A DNA stretch of 6,841 nt, taken from NCBI GenBank assembly GCA_017526045.1, contig JAFXRX010000339.1:1-6841 (forward strand). The letters are read 5' to 3'. The position numbers and the translations under genes were made by a program. Below, piece by piece: positions 1-5,388 of this stretch (position 1 is its first letter; the number at the start of each line of letters is the position of its first letter). This DNA comes from Opitutales bacterium. Its GTDB lineage: Bacteria > Verrucomicrobiota > Verrucomicrobiia > Opitutales > Intestinicryptomonadaceae. A model generated the notes under the pieces. It did not search any database and was not told the DNA's origin. It worked only from the letters and a program-made list of their open reading frames with translations.

Positions 1-132
1 GAAGCCGAAGTCGTTTTCGACAATGAAAAATGTCGACGATTCCCTGTGCGCCTCTTGCGAAAATGTTTCGGCGGGAAGAAAAATCCCGAATATGGCGGAC
101 AGATAAATTGACAAATGCCTAAAACTTTTCAT
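1..132 (-). CDS. Exported protein of unknown function, 5' part only
   Basis: An open frame reads leftward from an ATG at 132-130 for 44 codons to the window edge without a stop. The product begins with a classic signal peptide: a basic start (MKSFRH), a hydrophobic core at about residues 7-20 (LSIYLSAIFGIFLP), then a polar stretch (AETFSQEAHRESS) where cleavage is likely near residues 24-26. No lipobox cysteine is visible, so a periplasmic, outer-membrane or secreted protein is more likely than a lipoprotein. An AGGA ribosome site lies 8 bases before the ATG on the minus strand (141-144 on the plus strand), which supports this start. The gene diverges from rsmD with only 19 bases between the two start codons. 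The mature part visible (ending FFIVENDFGF) is too short to assign a family, so function is unknown. Confidence 0.68.
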   Translation of the reverse strand, partial: MKSFRHLSIYLSAIFGIFLPAETFSQEAHRESSTFFIVENDFGF

Positions 133-135
133 AAT
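108..135 (+). promoter_or_regulatory. Probable sigma70-type promoter for rsmD and the downstream operon
   Basis: A perfect -35 hexamer TTGACA (108-113) is followed, after 16 bases, by CATAAT (130-135), a five-of-six match to TATAAT. Transcription would start near 141-143, leaving only about 10 untranslated bases before the rsmD ATG at 152. There is no Shine-Dalgarno sequence in that space, which fits a very short leader. The whole promoter lies inside the signal-peptide codons and start codon of the divergent minus-strand gene. This is a pattern match, not a mapped start. Confidence 0.5.
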
Positions 136-151
136 TTTATTCCTATAAAAA

Positions 152-745
152 ATGAGAATTACATCGGGAATAGCAAGAGGAATTGTTCTGAAATCTCCGA
201 AAGGCGGCGCCACAAGGCCGGCGACCGACGCCGCGCGGCAGGCTGTGTTCTCGTCGCTCGCCTCCGAGGTTGAGGGGGCGCGCGTTCTGGACTTGTTCGC
301 GGGCACGGGCTCGTACGGTTTGGAGGCTCTAAGCCGCGGCGCGAAGTCCGCAGTGTTTGCGGAAAATTCCCGCGCCGCCTACGCCTGCCTTGCCGAAAAC
401 ATTTCCGCCGTCAAAAAATGCGCCCCGCAAATCGAGGCGCGGGCGGTTTTCGCCGACTGCTTCTCTTTGACTTCGGAAAAACTTGGCGGCGGCTTCGACC
501 TGATTTTCGCCGACGCGCCTTATCCGCTGCTTCAAAAAAAGCCCGATGAAATTTTCGGAATTTTTGCGCGGCTTGCCTCCAATTCGACAATCGTGGTTTT
601 GGAAGCCCCCGCGGATTTCGAGCCGCCCGCTTCGGAGTTCAGGCTTTTAAAGCGTCTTGGCAAAAGCTCGAAGGGCAAGCCCTCGCAGCTTGTCATGCAA
701 AAATCCGCCCCCGACGGCGCAGTGCAATCCGGGGCTCAGTCTTAA
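152..745 (+). CDS. rsmD: 16S rRNA (guanine-N2)-methyltransferase RsmD-like
   Basis: RsmD methylates the N2 of G966 (E. coli numbering) in 16S rRNA, using S-adenosylmethionine, in the cytoplasm. The 197-residue product has the family's usual size and layout. It opens with MRITSGIARG (family: RIisG..rG) and an RPATD segment at 22-26 (family: RPT.D). The AdoMet-binding motif I is strong: VLDLFAGTG at 45-53, then GLEALSRGA at 56-64, with the acidic residue E71 ending the next strand. Motif IV at 121-124 reads DAPY where the family has DPPY or DPPF. The N-terminal RPT-D-R-x-R-E stretch is also altered (TDAARQ). The C-terminal tail (about 185-197) is Ala/Gly/Ser-rich and probably disordered. There is no Shine-Dalgarno sequence before the ATG, but MRI-SG is the family's canonical beginning, so the start is well supported. 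It heads the co-directional run. An intact RsmD is likely; a related RNA or DNA guanine/adenine methyltransferase is a less likely alternative. Confidence 0.88.
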   Translation: MRITSGIARGIVLKSPKGGATRPATDAARQAVFSSLASEVEGARVLDLFAGTGSYGLEALSRGAKSAVFAENSRAAYACLAENISAVKKCAPQIEARAVFADCFSLTSEKLGGGFDLIFADAPYPLLQKKPDEIFGIFARLASNSTIVVLEAPADFEPPASEFRLLKRLGKSSKGKPSQLVMQKSAPDGAVQSGAQS

Positions 746-763
746 AAAAAAAGGCAGATTTTT

Positions 764-1408
764 ATGAAATTGAAATTTTCGATATTTTTGATTTTCGCCG
801 CGTTTTTTGCGCAGGCAATGGCGCAGGATTTATCCGAAACTTTGCGCGAAAATTCCATGCAGGCCGTTGAAATTTTAGAAAAGACCGCGCGTCTCGAAGC
901 CTCGTGGGAGGCGGAACAGTCCGCGCTCAACTCGCGCCTTGCCGCCCTTCAAACGCTAAACAAGAGGCTTGAAGAGGAAATCGCGCAGCTGGAGGCGCAG
1001 GAGGAAAAGGCGCGGAAGGCGTCGGCGGAAATGCGGGCGGCTGTTTTGAAATTCCGCGAATTTGAAAAGGGGCTCGACGCAATTCTAAAAAAGTCGTCGG
1101 CGGAATATTTGAAGTCGGCGCAAAAAGAGCCCGCAAAAACGCTGCTTGGCGGGGCGGCGGGCTTGGGCGAAAATTTCCCCGACGCCTATGCGAAGGCAAA
1201 CGCCGCGGTTCTTGCGCGGCTTTTCGCCCTCGACGCCTCCAAAAAACTTTCCGCAAGAAACATCGGCGGCGAAAAGGCTTTGGCAATCGGCATCTGCGCG
1301 GTTTTAAAAGAGAAAAACTGCGCGAAAATCGGGGAGATTTTCGACATGCTCGAGGGCAGGGCGCCGCATAAAATTTTGGATATTTATATCGAGGGGGATG
1401 GCAAATGA
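764..1408 (+). CDS. DUF3450-like periplasmic coiled-coil protein of a Ton system
   Basis: This 214-residue protein starts with a clear signal peptide: MKLK, a hydrophobic core at 5-17, and an AMA/QD cleavage site after residue 20, so it should be periplasmic. Residues about 25-118 are charged, Leu/Ala-rich and predicted coiled coil (for example RLEEEIAQLEAQEEK at 68-82). The C-terminal part (about 125-214) looks compact and mixed. I see no catalytic motif. In TonB2-type loci of Vibrio and relatives, a DUF3450 coiled-coil protein sits immediately before ttpC, and the size, export signal and position here match that. The family assignment rests mainly on context, because coiled coils look alike. 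Members I know of are somewhat longer (about 250 residues). A weak AAGG (751-754) lies 9 bases before the ATG. The stop overlaps the next start as ATGA. Its role is probably structural support for the Ton motor in the periplasm, which is inference. Confidence 0.7.
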   Translation: MKLKFSIFLIFAAFFAQAMAQDLSETLRENSMQAVEILEKTARLEASWEAEQSALNSRLAALQTLNKRLEEEIAQLEAQEEKARKASAEMRAAVLKFREFEKGLDAILKKSSAEYLKSAQKEPAKTLLGGAAGLGENFPDAYAKANAAVLARLFALDASKKLSARNIGGEKALAIGICAVLKEKNCAKIGEIFDMLEGRAPHKILDIYIEGDGK

Positions 1409-2544
1409 AAAGGTTAACGCTGATTTTATTTTGCATTTCTTTCGGCGTTTTTTCGTATGCCTCAGCCGCGCCGCAAAACGCCGGCTTGCGCGAAAAGTCC
1501 CTTGAAAAATACGAGGCCTCCCTTGCGAAAATCGCGGGCGAGCGCGCGCGGATGAATGCAAAAATCGAGGCGGAAGGCGCGAGGGCTGCCGGGATGGAGC
1601 GCAAATTAAAAGCCCTGCGCGAAAACCGCACCGACTTCGATTTCGTCCTGAAAACCGCCGCGCTAAAATCCTCGCAGTTCGACGCTCTGCGCGGCAACTG
1701 CGCAAAGCTTTCGTCGGAGCTCGGCATCGCGGGATTGTCGCCTTCGGATTTCGACGGCTTTCTCTCTTCTTTTGAACGTCTGCTCGCCGCGGCCGACGGC
1801 GAAATATTTTCGGCAAAAATTCTGAAAAGCGCGCTGCCCGAAACCGACGGCGGATTGTTTTTGAAAACGCTTGAAAGCGGCGGGAAAATCGGCGCGAAAT
1901 TCGACCCGTCTTTGGGCGCGATTTCAAAAATCAAAACGCGCACGCTTTGGCAGAAAATCGAGGCGGGCGGCGTCTGGATTTATCCGATTTTGTTTTTCGG
2001 CGCGCTTGCGCTTGCAATGTCGGCGTATAAAATTTGCGGCTCGCTTGCGATGGGCAGATTTAAGGCGCAGACTTTGCGGGACATAAATTCCGCGCTGCAA
2101 AACGGCGATGTTGAAAGCGCAAAAAAAATCGCCGCGGCAGCCCCCAAGCCATACAATGCGCTGCTTGGAAAATTTCTGCAAAACTACGGGCTTAGCAAAA
2201 GCCTTACAGAGGAAATCGCATACGAGCAAATGCTAAGCTGCGGAGAAAAGCTTTTTTCGGGGCTCGGCGCGATTTCGATAACCGCCTCGATTTCTCCGCT
2301 CTTGGGGCTTTTGGGAACCGTTACAGGCATCATCAAAACTTTCGGCGACTTGTCCGCATACGGCGCGGGCAACCCGCAGCTGATGTCGGGCGGCATCAGC
2401 GAGGCTCTTATAACTACGGAATTCGGGCTGATGGTCGCCATTCCCGCGTTTGTCTTGCACGCGGTTTTGTCGCGCAGGGCGAAGGCGATTCTGTCGGACA
2501 TGGAAAAAATTTCGTCGGAGTACATTTCAAAAAATTGCGGCTAA
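1405..2544 (+). CDS. TtpC-like MotA/TolQ/ExbB proton-channel protein with exported coiled-coil domain
   Basis: The 379-residue product has two parts. It starts with a signal peptide (hydrophobic core about 4-18, probable cleavage ASA/AP after 21) and a periplasmic coiled-coil region at about 25-130. The second half is a MotA/TolQ/ExbB domain with three membrane segments: about 188-207 (VWIYPILFFGALALAM), about 289-312 and about 328-353. The family signature is plain: SPLLGLLGTVTGIIKTF at 297-313, then EALITTEFGLMVAIPAF at 333-349, with the threonines expected in the ion path. This architecture is that of TtpC, the accessory protein required by Vibrio TonB2 systems, though it is shorter than the roughly 450 residues I recall for Vibrio TtpC. 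A GAGGGGG ribosome site (1391-1397) supports the ATG at 1405. It is followed directly by a second, short exbB, the arrangement seen in TonB2 loci. A plain ExbB with an N-terminal extension is the alternative name. Confidence 0.85.
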   Translation: MKRLTLILFCISFGVFSYASAAPQNAGLREKSLEKYEASLAKIAGERARMNAKIEAEGARAAGMERKLKALRENRTDFDFVLKTAALKSSQFDALRGNCAKLSSELGIAGLSPSDFDGFLSSFERLLAAADGEIFSAKILKSALPETDGGLFLKTLESGGKIGAKFDPSLGAISKIKTRTLWQKIEAGGVWIYPILFFGALALAMSAYKICGSLAMGRFKAQTLRDINSALQNGDVESAKKIAAAAPKPYNALLGKFLQNYGLSKSLTEEIAYEQMLSCGEKLFSGLGAISITASISPLLGLLGTVTGIIKTFGDLSAYGAGNPQLMSGGISEALITTEFGLMVAIPAFVLHAVLSRRAKAILSDMEKISSEYISKNCG

Positions 2545-2559
2545 ATGGAGGCGTTTTTC

Positions 2560-2566
2560 AAGGAGG
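2560..2566 (+). promoter_or_regulatory. Strong ribosome binding site that decides the exbB start
   Basis: AAGGAGG is a near-perfect Shine-Dalgarno sequence, 5 bases before the ATG at 2572. The upstream in-frame ATG at 2545, directly after the TAA of the previous gene, has no comparable site in front of it (the bases before it read CAAAAAATTGCGGCTAA). The site therefore argues for starting exbB at 2572, although it would lie inside the coding frame if 2545 were used. Confidence 0.75.
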
Positions 2567-2571
2567 CTTTT

Positions 2572-3096
2572 ATGTATTTCAAAAGCGGGGGCGCGCTGAT
2601 GCTGCCGCTTCTGGCTCTTGCCGCGTATTTGTACTACTGCGCGTTTATGCTGTTTTTCAAGCTCGCGCGGATTATGCGCGCATGCAAAAGCCCCGATTCG
2701 ATTATGGAAAATCTGCGCGAATTTTTCGGCGGGGAGAGCTTCGACTTGCGCCGCGACAAGGAGCAAATCAAGCCGAGATTTGACGCGCTCCGCCGCGAAA
2801 TTATGCCTCCCGTTTCGCGCGCTCTTTCGACTATAAAAATTCTCGCGGCGGTCGCGCCTCTTATGGGGCTTTTGGGGACAGTTTCGGGAATGGCGCTTGC
2901 GCTTTCCGAAATCGGCGGGGGCGCAAGCGGGGTTGCCGAGGGCGTTTCTCTTGCGCTTATCACGACGCAATGCGGGCTTTCAATCGCGCTTCCCGCGCTT
3001 GTGATAGCTATGTTCTGCTCGATGCTGCGCCAAAAAATTCTGGTAAATTTAAGCAGGTGCGAGTCCGACCTGATTTTGGAGGGGGCTGAAAAATGA
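2572..3096 (+). CDS. exbB: ExbB, proton-channel subunit of the TonB motor (TonB2 type)
   Basis: ExbB forms the inner-membrane ring that, with ExbD, uses the proton gradient to energise TonB. With the start at 2572 the protein has 174 residues, the short size typical of the ExbB that partners TtpC, rather than the roughly 240 of E. coli ExbB. It starts MYFKSGGALMLPLL, like the short ExbBs, with membrane segment 1 at about 6-29, a cytoplasmic loop of about 55 residues, segment 2 at about 88-111 and segment 3 at about 124-149. Family signatures are APLMGLLGTVSGMALAL (95-111) and LALITTQCGLSIALPAL (127-143), including the threonines T103 and T131/T132 that would line the channel. A start at 2545 would add nine residues (MEAFFKEAF); the strong ribosome site at 2560-2566 and the family-like N-terminus favour 2572. 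The stop overlaps exbD as ATGA. The family call is very secure. Confidence 0.92.
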   Translation: MYFKSGGALMLPLLALAAYLYYCAFMLFFKLARIMRACKSPDSIMENLREFFGGESFDLRRDKEQIKPRFDALRREIMPPVSRALSTIKILAAVAPLMGLLGTVSGMALALSEIGGGASGVAEGVSLALITTQCGLSIALPALVIAMFCSMLRQKILVNLSRCESDLILEGAEK

Positions 3097-3503
3097 GCCT
3101 GCGCAAGCCGTCATTCGACTCTTCCGAAAGGGGTTCTGAAATCAACATTTCGCCGCTTATCGACGTCATGTTCATCCTGCTTATTTTCTTCGTCGTGACG
3201 ATGGCGTTTACGGAAAAGAGCATAATTTCAATCGAGCGCCCGAAGTCGGAGCGGGCGGAAAATTTCGAGGAGAAAACGCTGAATATTTTTGTGGAAAAAT
3301 CGGGGCGCATAAACGTTTCGGGCGGCTTTGTAAGCATCGAGGGGCTGGAGGCGATTGCGGCGGCGCGGCCTGAAAAAACCGCGGTGATAGACTCGGACGC
3401 GAGCGTAGAAATCGCGCGGATTGTCGAGATTATGGACGCCTGCTCGCGCGCGGGCATCGAGAGGGTTTTCATTGCAAGCGACAGGCGGGAGGGCGCAAAA
3501 TGA
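3093..3503 (+). CDS. exbD: ExbD, biopolymer transport protein of the TonB motor
   Basis: ExbD has one membrane helix carrying the aspartate that relays protons through the ExbB pore, plus a periplasmic domain that contacts TonB. The 136 residues match the family's usual length. After a short cytoplasmic start, the signature EINISPLIDVMFILLIFFV spans 16-34, with the key aspartate at D24 (equivalent to E. coli D25) in the single helix at about 20-39. Residues about 60-136 form the periplasmic domain, with a recognisable ending: VIDSDASVEIARIVEIMDAC (98-117), then AGIERVFIASD (120-130). GGAGG at 3078-3082 provides a ribosome site 10 bases before the ATG, and the gene shares ATGA with both exbB before it and tonB after it. 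Together with the neighbouring genes this makes the motor complete. TolR is the main look-alike, but the neighbouring tonB argues for ExbD. Confidence 0.93.
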   Translation: MSLRKPSFDSSERGSEINISPLIDVMFILLIFFVVTMAFTEKSIISIERPKSERAENFEEKTLNIFVEKSGRINVSGGFVSIEGLEAIAAARPEKTAVIDSDASVEIARIVEIMDACSRAGIERVFIASDRREGAK

Positions 3504-4171
3504 CCACTCCTTTCCGCAACTCGAACCCGCTCGGGCTTAAACTTTTGAGCCTTGCAAGTTCCGTAGCTCTCTGCCTTTTTGTGTTTTTGATTTTCCCCGC
3601 CTCGGGCGCGCTGTCGGCGTCGGAAAATCCCGCGCAGCCCCGCCCGCAGCCGAAAACTTTTGTGAGCCTCAACCCGCCGCGCAAAGTTTTAAAAGCAGAC
3701 TCCGCGGACTATAAAAATCTGCGCGTGCGCAGCGCGGCGGCGGCAAATTTAAATTTCAAGGCGGAAATTCCGGGCTCGAACTACGGGACGCTCGCTATAG
3801 GCGGGGCTGGCGTTTCGGGGGATTTCGGGCTTGCGGAATTTGCGGAATTTGAGGGCGGGGCGGGCTCATTTGAAATGCGCGCATTCGAGTTTTCGGAGCT
3901 CGACAGGGTGCCGAGGCGCCTGAAAAGCGGAGCTTTGCAGTATCCGCGCAAAATGTACGAGCGCGGAATTGAGGGGGAGGCGCGGCTTATGGTTTTCATA
4001 AACGAAGACGGGACTGTCGAGCTTGAGGGCGTCGAGAGCTTTTCCCATGAAGAGTTTTTGCAGGCGGCGAAAAATTCGCTCAAAACCTTGCTTTACGAAA
4101 CTCCCATGCGCGGCGGCGAGCCTGTCAGGGCGCGGTTTGTTTTGCCCGTCAACTTTAAGATAAAAAAATGA
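3500..4171 (+). CDS. tonB: TonB, energy transducer to outer-membrane receptors (TonB2 type)
   Basis: TonB spans the periplasm and passes energy from ExbB-ExbD to TonB-dependent outer-membrane transporters. The 223-residue product has a cytoplasmic start, one membrane anchor at about 15-35 (LLSLASSVALCLFVFLIFP), a short proline-containing stretch at about 44-60, a glycine-rich middle and a clear TonB C-terminal domain at about 135-222. The domain shows ELDRVPRRL (133-141), YPRKMYERGIEGEARLMVF (148-166), NEDGTVELEGVESF (168-181), then FLQAAKNSLKTLLYETPMRG (186-205) and the final FVLPVNFKI (213-221). The long Pro-Lys/Pro-Glu spacer of E. coli TonB is absent, as in TonB2-type proteins. The anchor holds no histidine, whereas E. 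coli TonB depends on H20 there. GGAGGG (3488-3493) precedes the ATG. It overlaps exbD and the TPR gene by ATGA. Assignment is secure; the receptor it serves is not in the window. Confidence 0.92.
   Translation: MTTPFRNSNPLGLKLLSLASSVALCLFVFLIFPASGALSASENPAQPRPQPKTFVSLNPPRKVLKADSADYKNLRVRSAAAANLNFKAEIPGSNYGTLAIGGAGVSGDFGLAEFAEFEGGAGSFEMRAFEFSELDRVPRRLKSGALQYPRKMYERGIEGEARLMVFINEDGTVELEGVESFSHEEFLQAAKNSLKTLLYETPMRGGEPVRARFVLPVNFKIKK
3833..3850 (+). repeat. Two 9-base tandem units within tonB
   Basis: GCGGAATTT occurs twice in direct tandem and in frame, encoding Ala-Glu-Phe twice (residues 112-117) in the glycine-rich linker of TonB. It looks like a small in-frame duplication in a region that tolerates length change. 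No third copy is present. Confidence 0.6.
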
Positions 4172-5388
4172 AGAAGATTTTTTACAGCATTGCGCTTTGC
4201 CTTTTTTGCGCGGTTTCTTCGGCCACGGAAATCGAGCCGCTTGCAAACAAGTACGAGGCGCGTATTATAAAAGAGGCTCAGTCCGAGCCCGACATTGCCA
4301 AGCGCGCGCAAATTCTATGCGGCGCGCTCTCCGACGAGAGGGCGGGGGCCGCCTTAATTTTCAACGCGGCAAACGCCTCAGCGCAAAATTCCGACAGGGA
4401 AAACGCCGCGCGGCTCTTCGCCCTCGCAATAGAAAAGATGCCCAATTTTTACATGGCGCGGCGCAATCTCGCGTATGTTAAATTCGAAAACGCCGACTAC
4501 AAAAACGCGCTTTCAGAATTTGCCGCGGCTCTTTCGCTTTCAAGCGCGGACGCCGCAAAAATATACGCAGCCATGGGCGTTTGCCACGCCAATTTGGGCA
4601 ATTTTTCCGAGGCTCTGACGTGCTTTGAAATGGCTTTGGTCTTTTCGCCGAACGATTTAAATCTGCTAAAATCCAAGGCGAAGTGCCTGCTGGAAACCGG
4701 CGCGGACGCGCCTTTGGAGGAGCTTGTTTTGGAGCTTTTGAAGGCGGACTGCCGCGACGCGAATTTGTGGCGGATTTTGGCGCGGCTCAATCTGAAAAAG
4801 GGCGAAAAGAAATCCGCGTGCGCCGCGCTTGAGGCAATGCGCGCCCTGGGGATTGCCGAGAACGCCGACTGCGTGCTGCTTGCCGACATTTACGAGGGAA
4901 TGGGGATTTTCGAAGAGGCAGCCGACATTTACGCCGCCTCGAAAATCCCGCCCGAAAAGGCTTACGAAATCGCAAGGCATTTCGCGCTTTCAAACCGTCC
5001 GGACGAGGCTCTGAAAGCCGCGCAAAGCCTCGATAAAAACTCTTGGCAATACTTTGAAATCAGGGGAATTGCCGCGCTCTCGAAAGGCGAAAACGCGCTG
5101 GAATTTTTTGAAAAATCGCACGCTCAAAACCCGCAAAATCCCTTTGTCTGCCTGAAGCTTGCCGACATCCACCTTTCCGAAAAAAATCTGGAAAGCGCGC
5201 GGATTTTTTACGCCGCCGCGGGGGATTTTAAAGAGCAGTCGCTCGCGGGGCTTGCCAACGTCGAGATTGCCGCGGGAAATTTCGCGGAGGCTCAAAAAAT
5301 TCTTGAAAGGCTCAAAAACGAATTTAAAAGGGACGACTTAAATGGCGTCATATCAAAACTAAAAGAGGCTGAAAATGGCTCAAAATAA
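4168..5388 (+). CDS. Exported TPR-repeat protein linked to the Ton module
   Basis: The 406-residue product begins with a signal peptide (MKK, hydrophobic core 4-16, probable cleavage SSA/TE after 19), so it should be periplasmic or outer-membrane associated. C11 and C14 do not sit in a good lipobox. The rest is helical TPR solenoid. Convincing units lie near 97-128 (NLAYVKFENADYKNALSEF), 131-162 (MGVCHANLGNFSEALTCFE), 234-260 (LADIYEGMGIFEEAADIY), 328-352 (LADIHLSEKNLESARIFY) and 357-385 (LANVEIAAGNFAEAQKILE). Less regular helices fill the gaps. No enzymatic domain is visible. In Vibrio TonB2 loci a TPR protein directly follows tonB, and this gene holds the same place. It is probably a scaffold or receptor-contact protein, which is inference. 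There is no good ribosome site before the ATG, so translation probably depends on coupling to tonB (ATGA overlap). Its 3' end overlaps folP by 14 bases in another frame. Confidence 0.86.
   Translation: MKKIFYSIALCLFCAVSSATEIEPLANKYEARIIKEAQSEPDIAKRAQILCGALSDERAGAALIFNAANASAQNSDRENAARLFALAIEKMPNFYMARRNLAYVKFENADYKNALSEFAAALSLSSADAAKIYAAMGVCHANLGNFSEALTCFEMALVFSPNDLNLLKSKAKCLLETGADAPLEELVLELLKADCRDANLWRILARLNLKKGEKKSACAALEAMRALGIAENADCVLLADIYEGMGIFEEAADIYAASKIPPEKAYEIARHFALSNRPDEALKAAQSLDKNSWQYFEIRGIAALSKGENALEFFEKSHAQNPQNPFVCLKLADIHLSEKNLESARIFYAAAGDFKEQSLAGLANVEIAAGNFAEAQKILERLKNEFKRDDLNGVISKLKEAENGSK

Noticed and set aside
144..149. TATAAA as an alternative -10 box for rsmD
   Set aside because: It would start transcription after the rsmD ATG, and no matching -35 lies at the right distance. 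The TTGACA/CATAAT pair is better.
746..763. A9 run (744-752) between rsmD and the DUF3450-like gene considered as a terminator or promoter remnant
   Set aside because: There is no hairpin before it, it is A-rich rather than T-rich on the coding strand, and no -35/-10 pair is visible. It only spaces the ribosome site.
1304..1927. A 207-codon minus-strand open frame, and similar antisense frames over exbB, exbD, the TPR gene and folP
   Set aside because: The translations are Arg/Ser-rich and low in complexity, have no family motif, and overlap secure genes completely.
927..1943. A 338-codon open frame on the minus strand across the DUF3450-like and TtpC-like genes
   Set aside because: Its translation is rich in Arg, Pro and Ser with no domain, signal peptide or credible start. 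It lies wholly antisense to two genes with clear protein features. It is a by-product of the codon bias of the plus-strand genes.
1405..3503. The module considered as a Tol-Pal (TolQ-TolR) or flagellar MotA-MotB system
   Set aside because: The gene after exbD encodes a TonB C-terminal domain, there is no TolA, TolB or Pal and no OmpA-like MotB domain, and the duplicate ExbB-type gene with an exported coiled coil fits TtpC.
4168..4230. TPR protein considered as a lipoprotein because of the cysteines at residues 11 and 14
   Set aside because: The residues before each cysteine do not form a lipobox, and a normal signal-peptidase I site (SSA/TE) follows.
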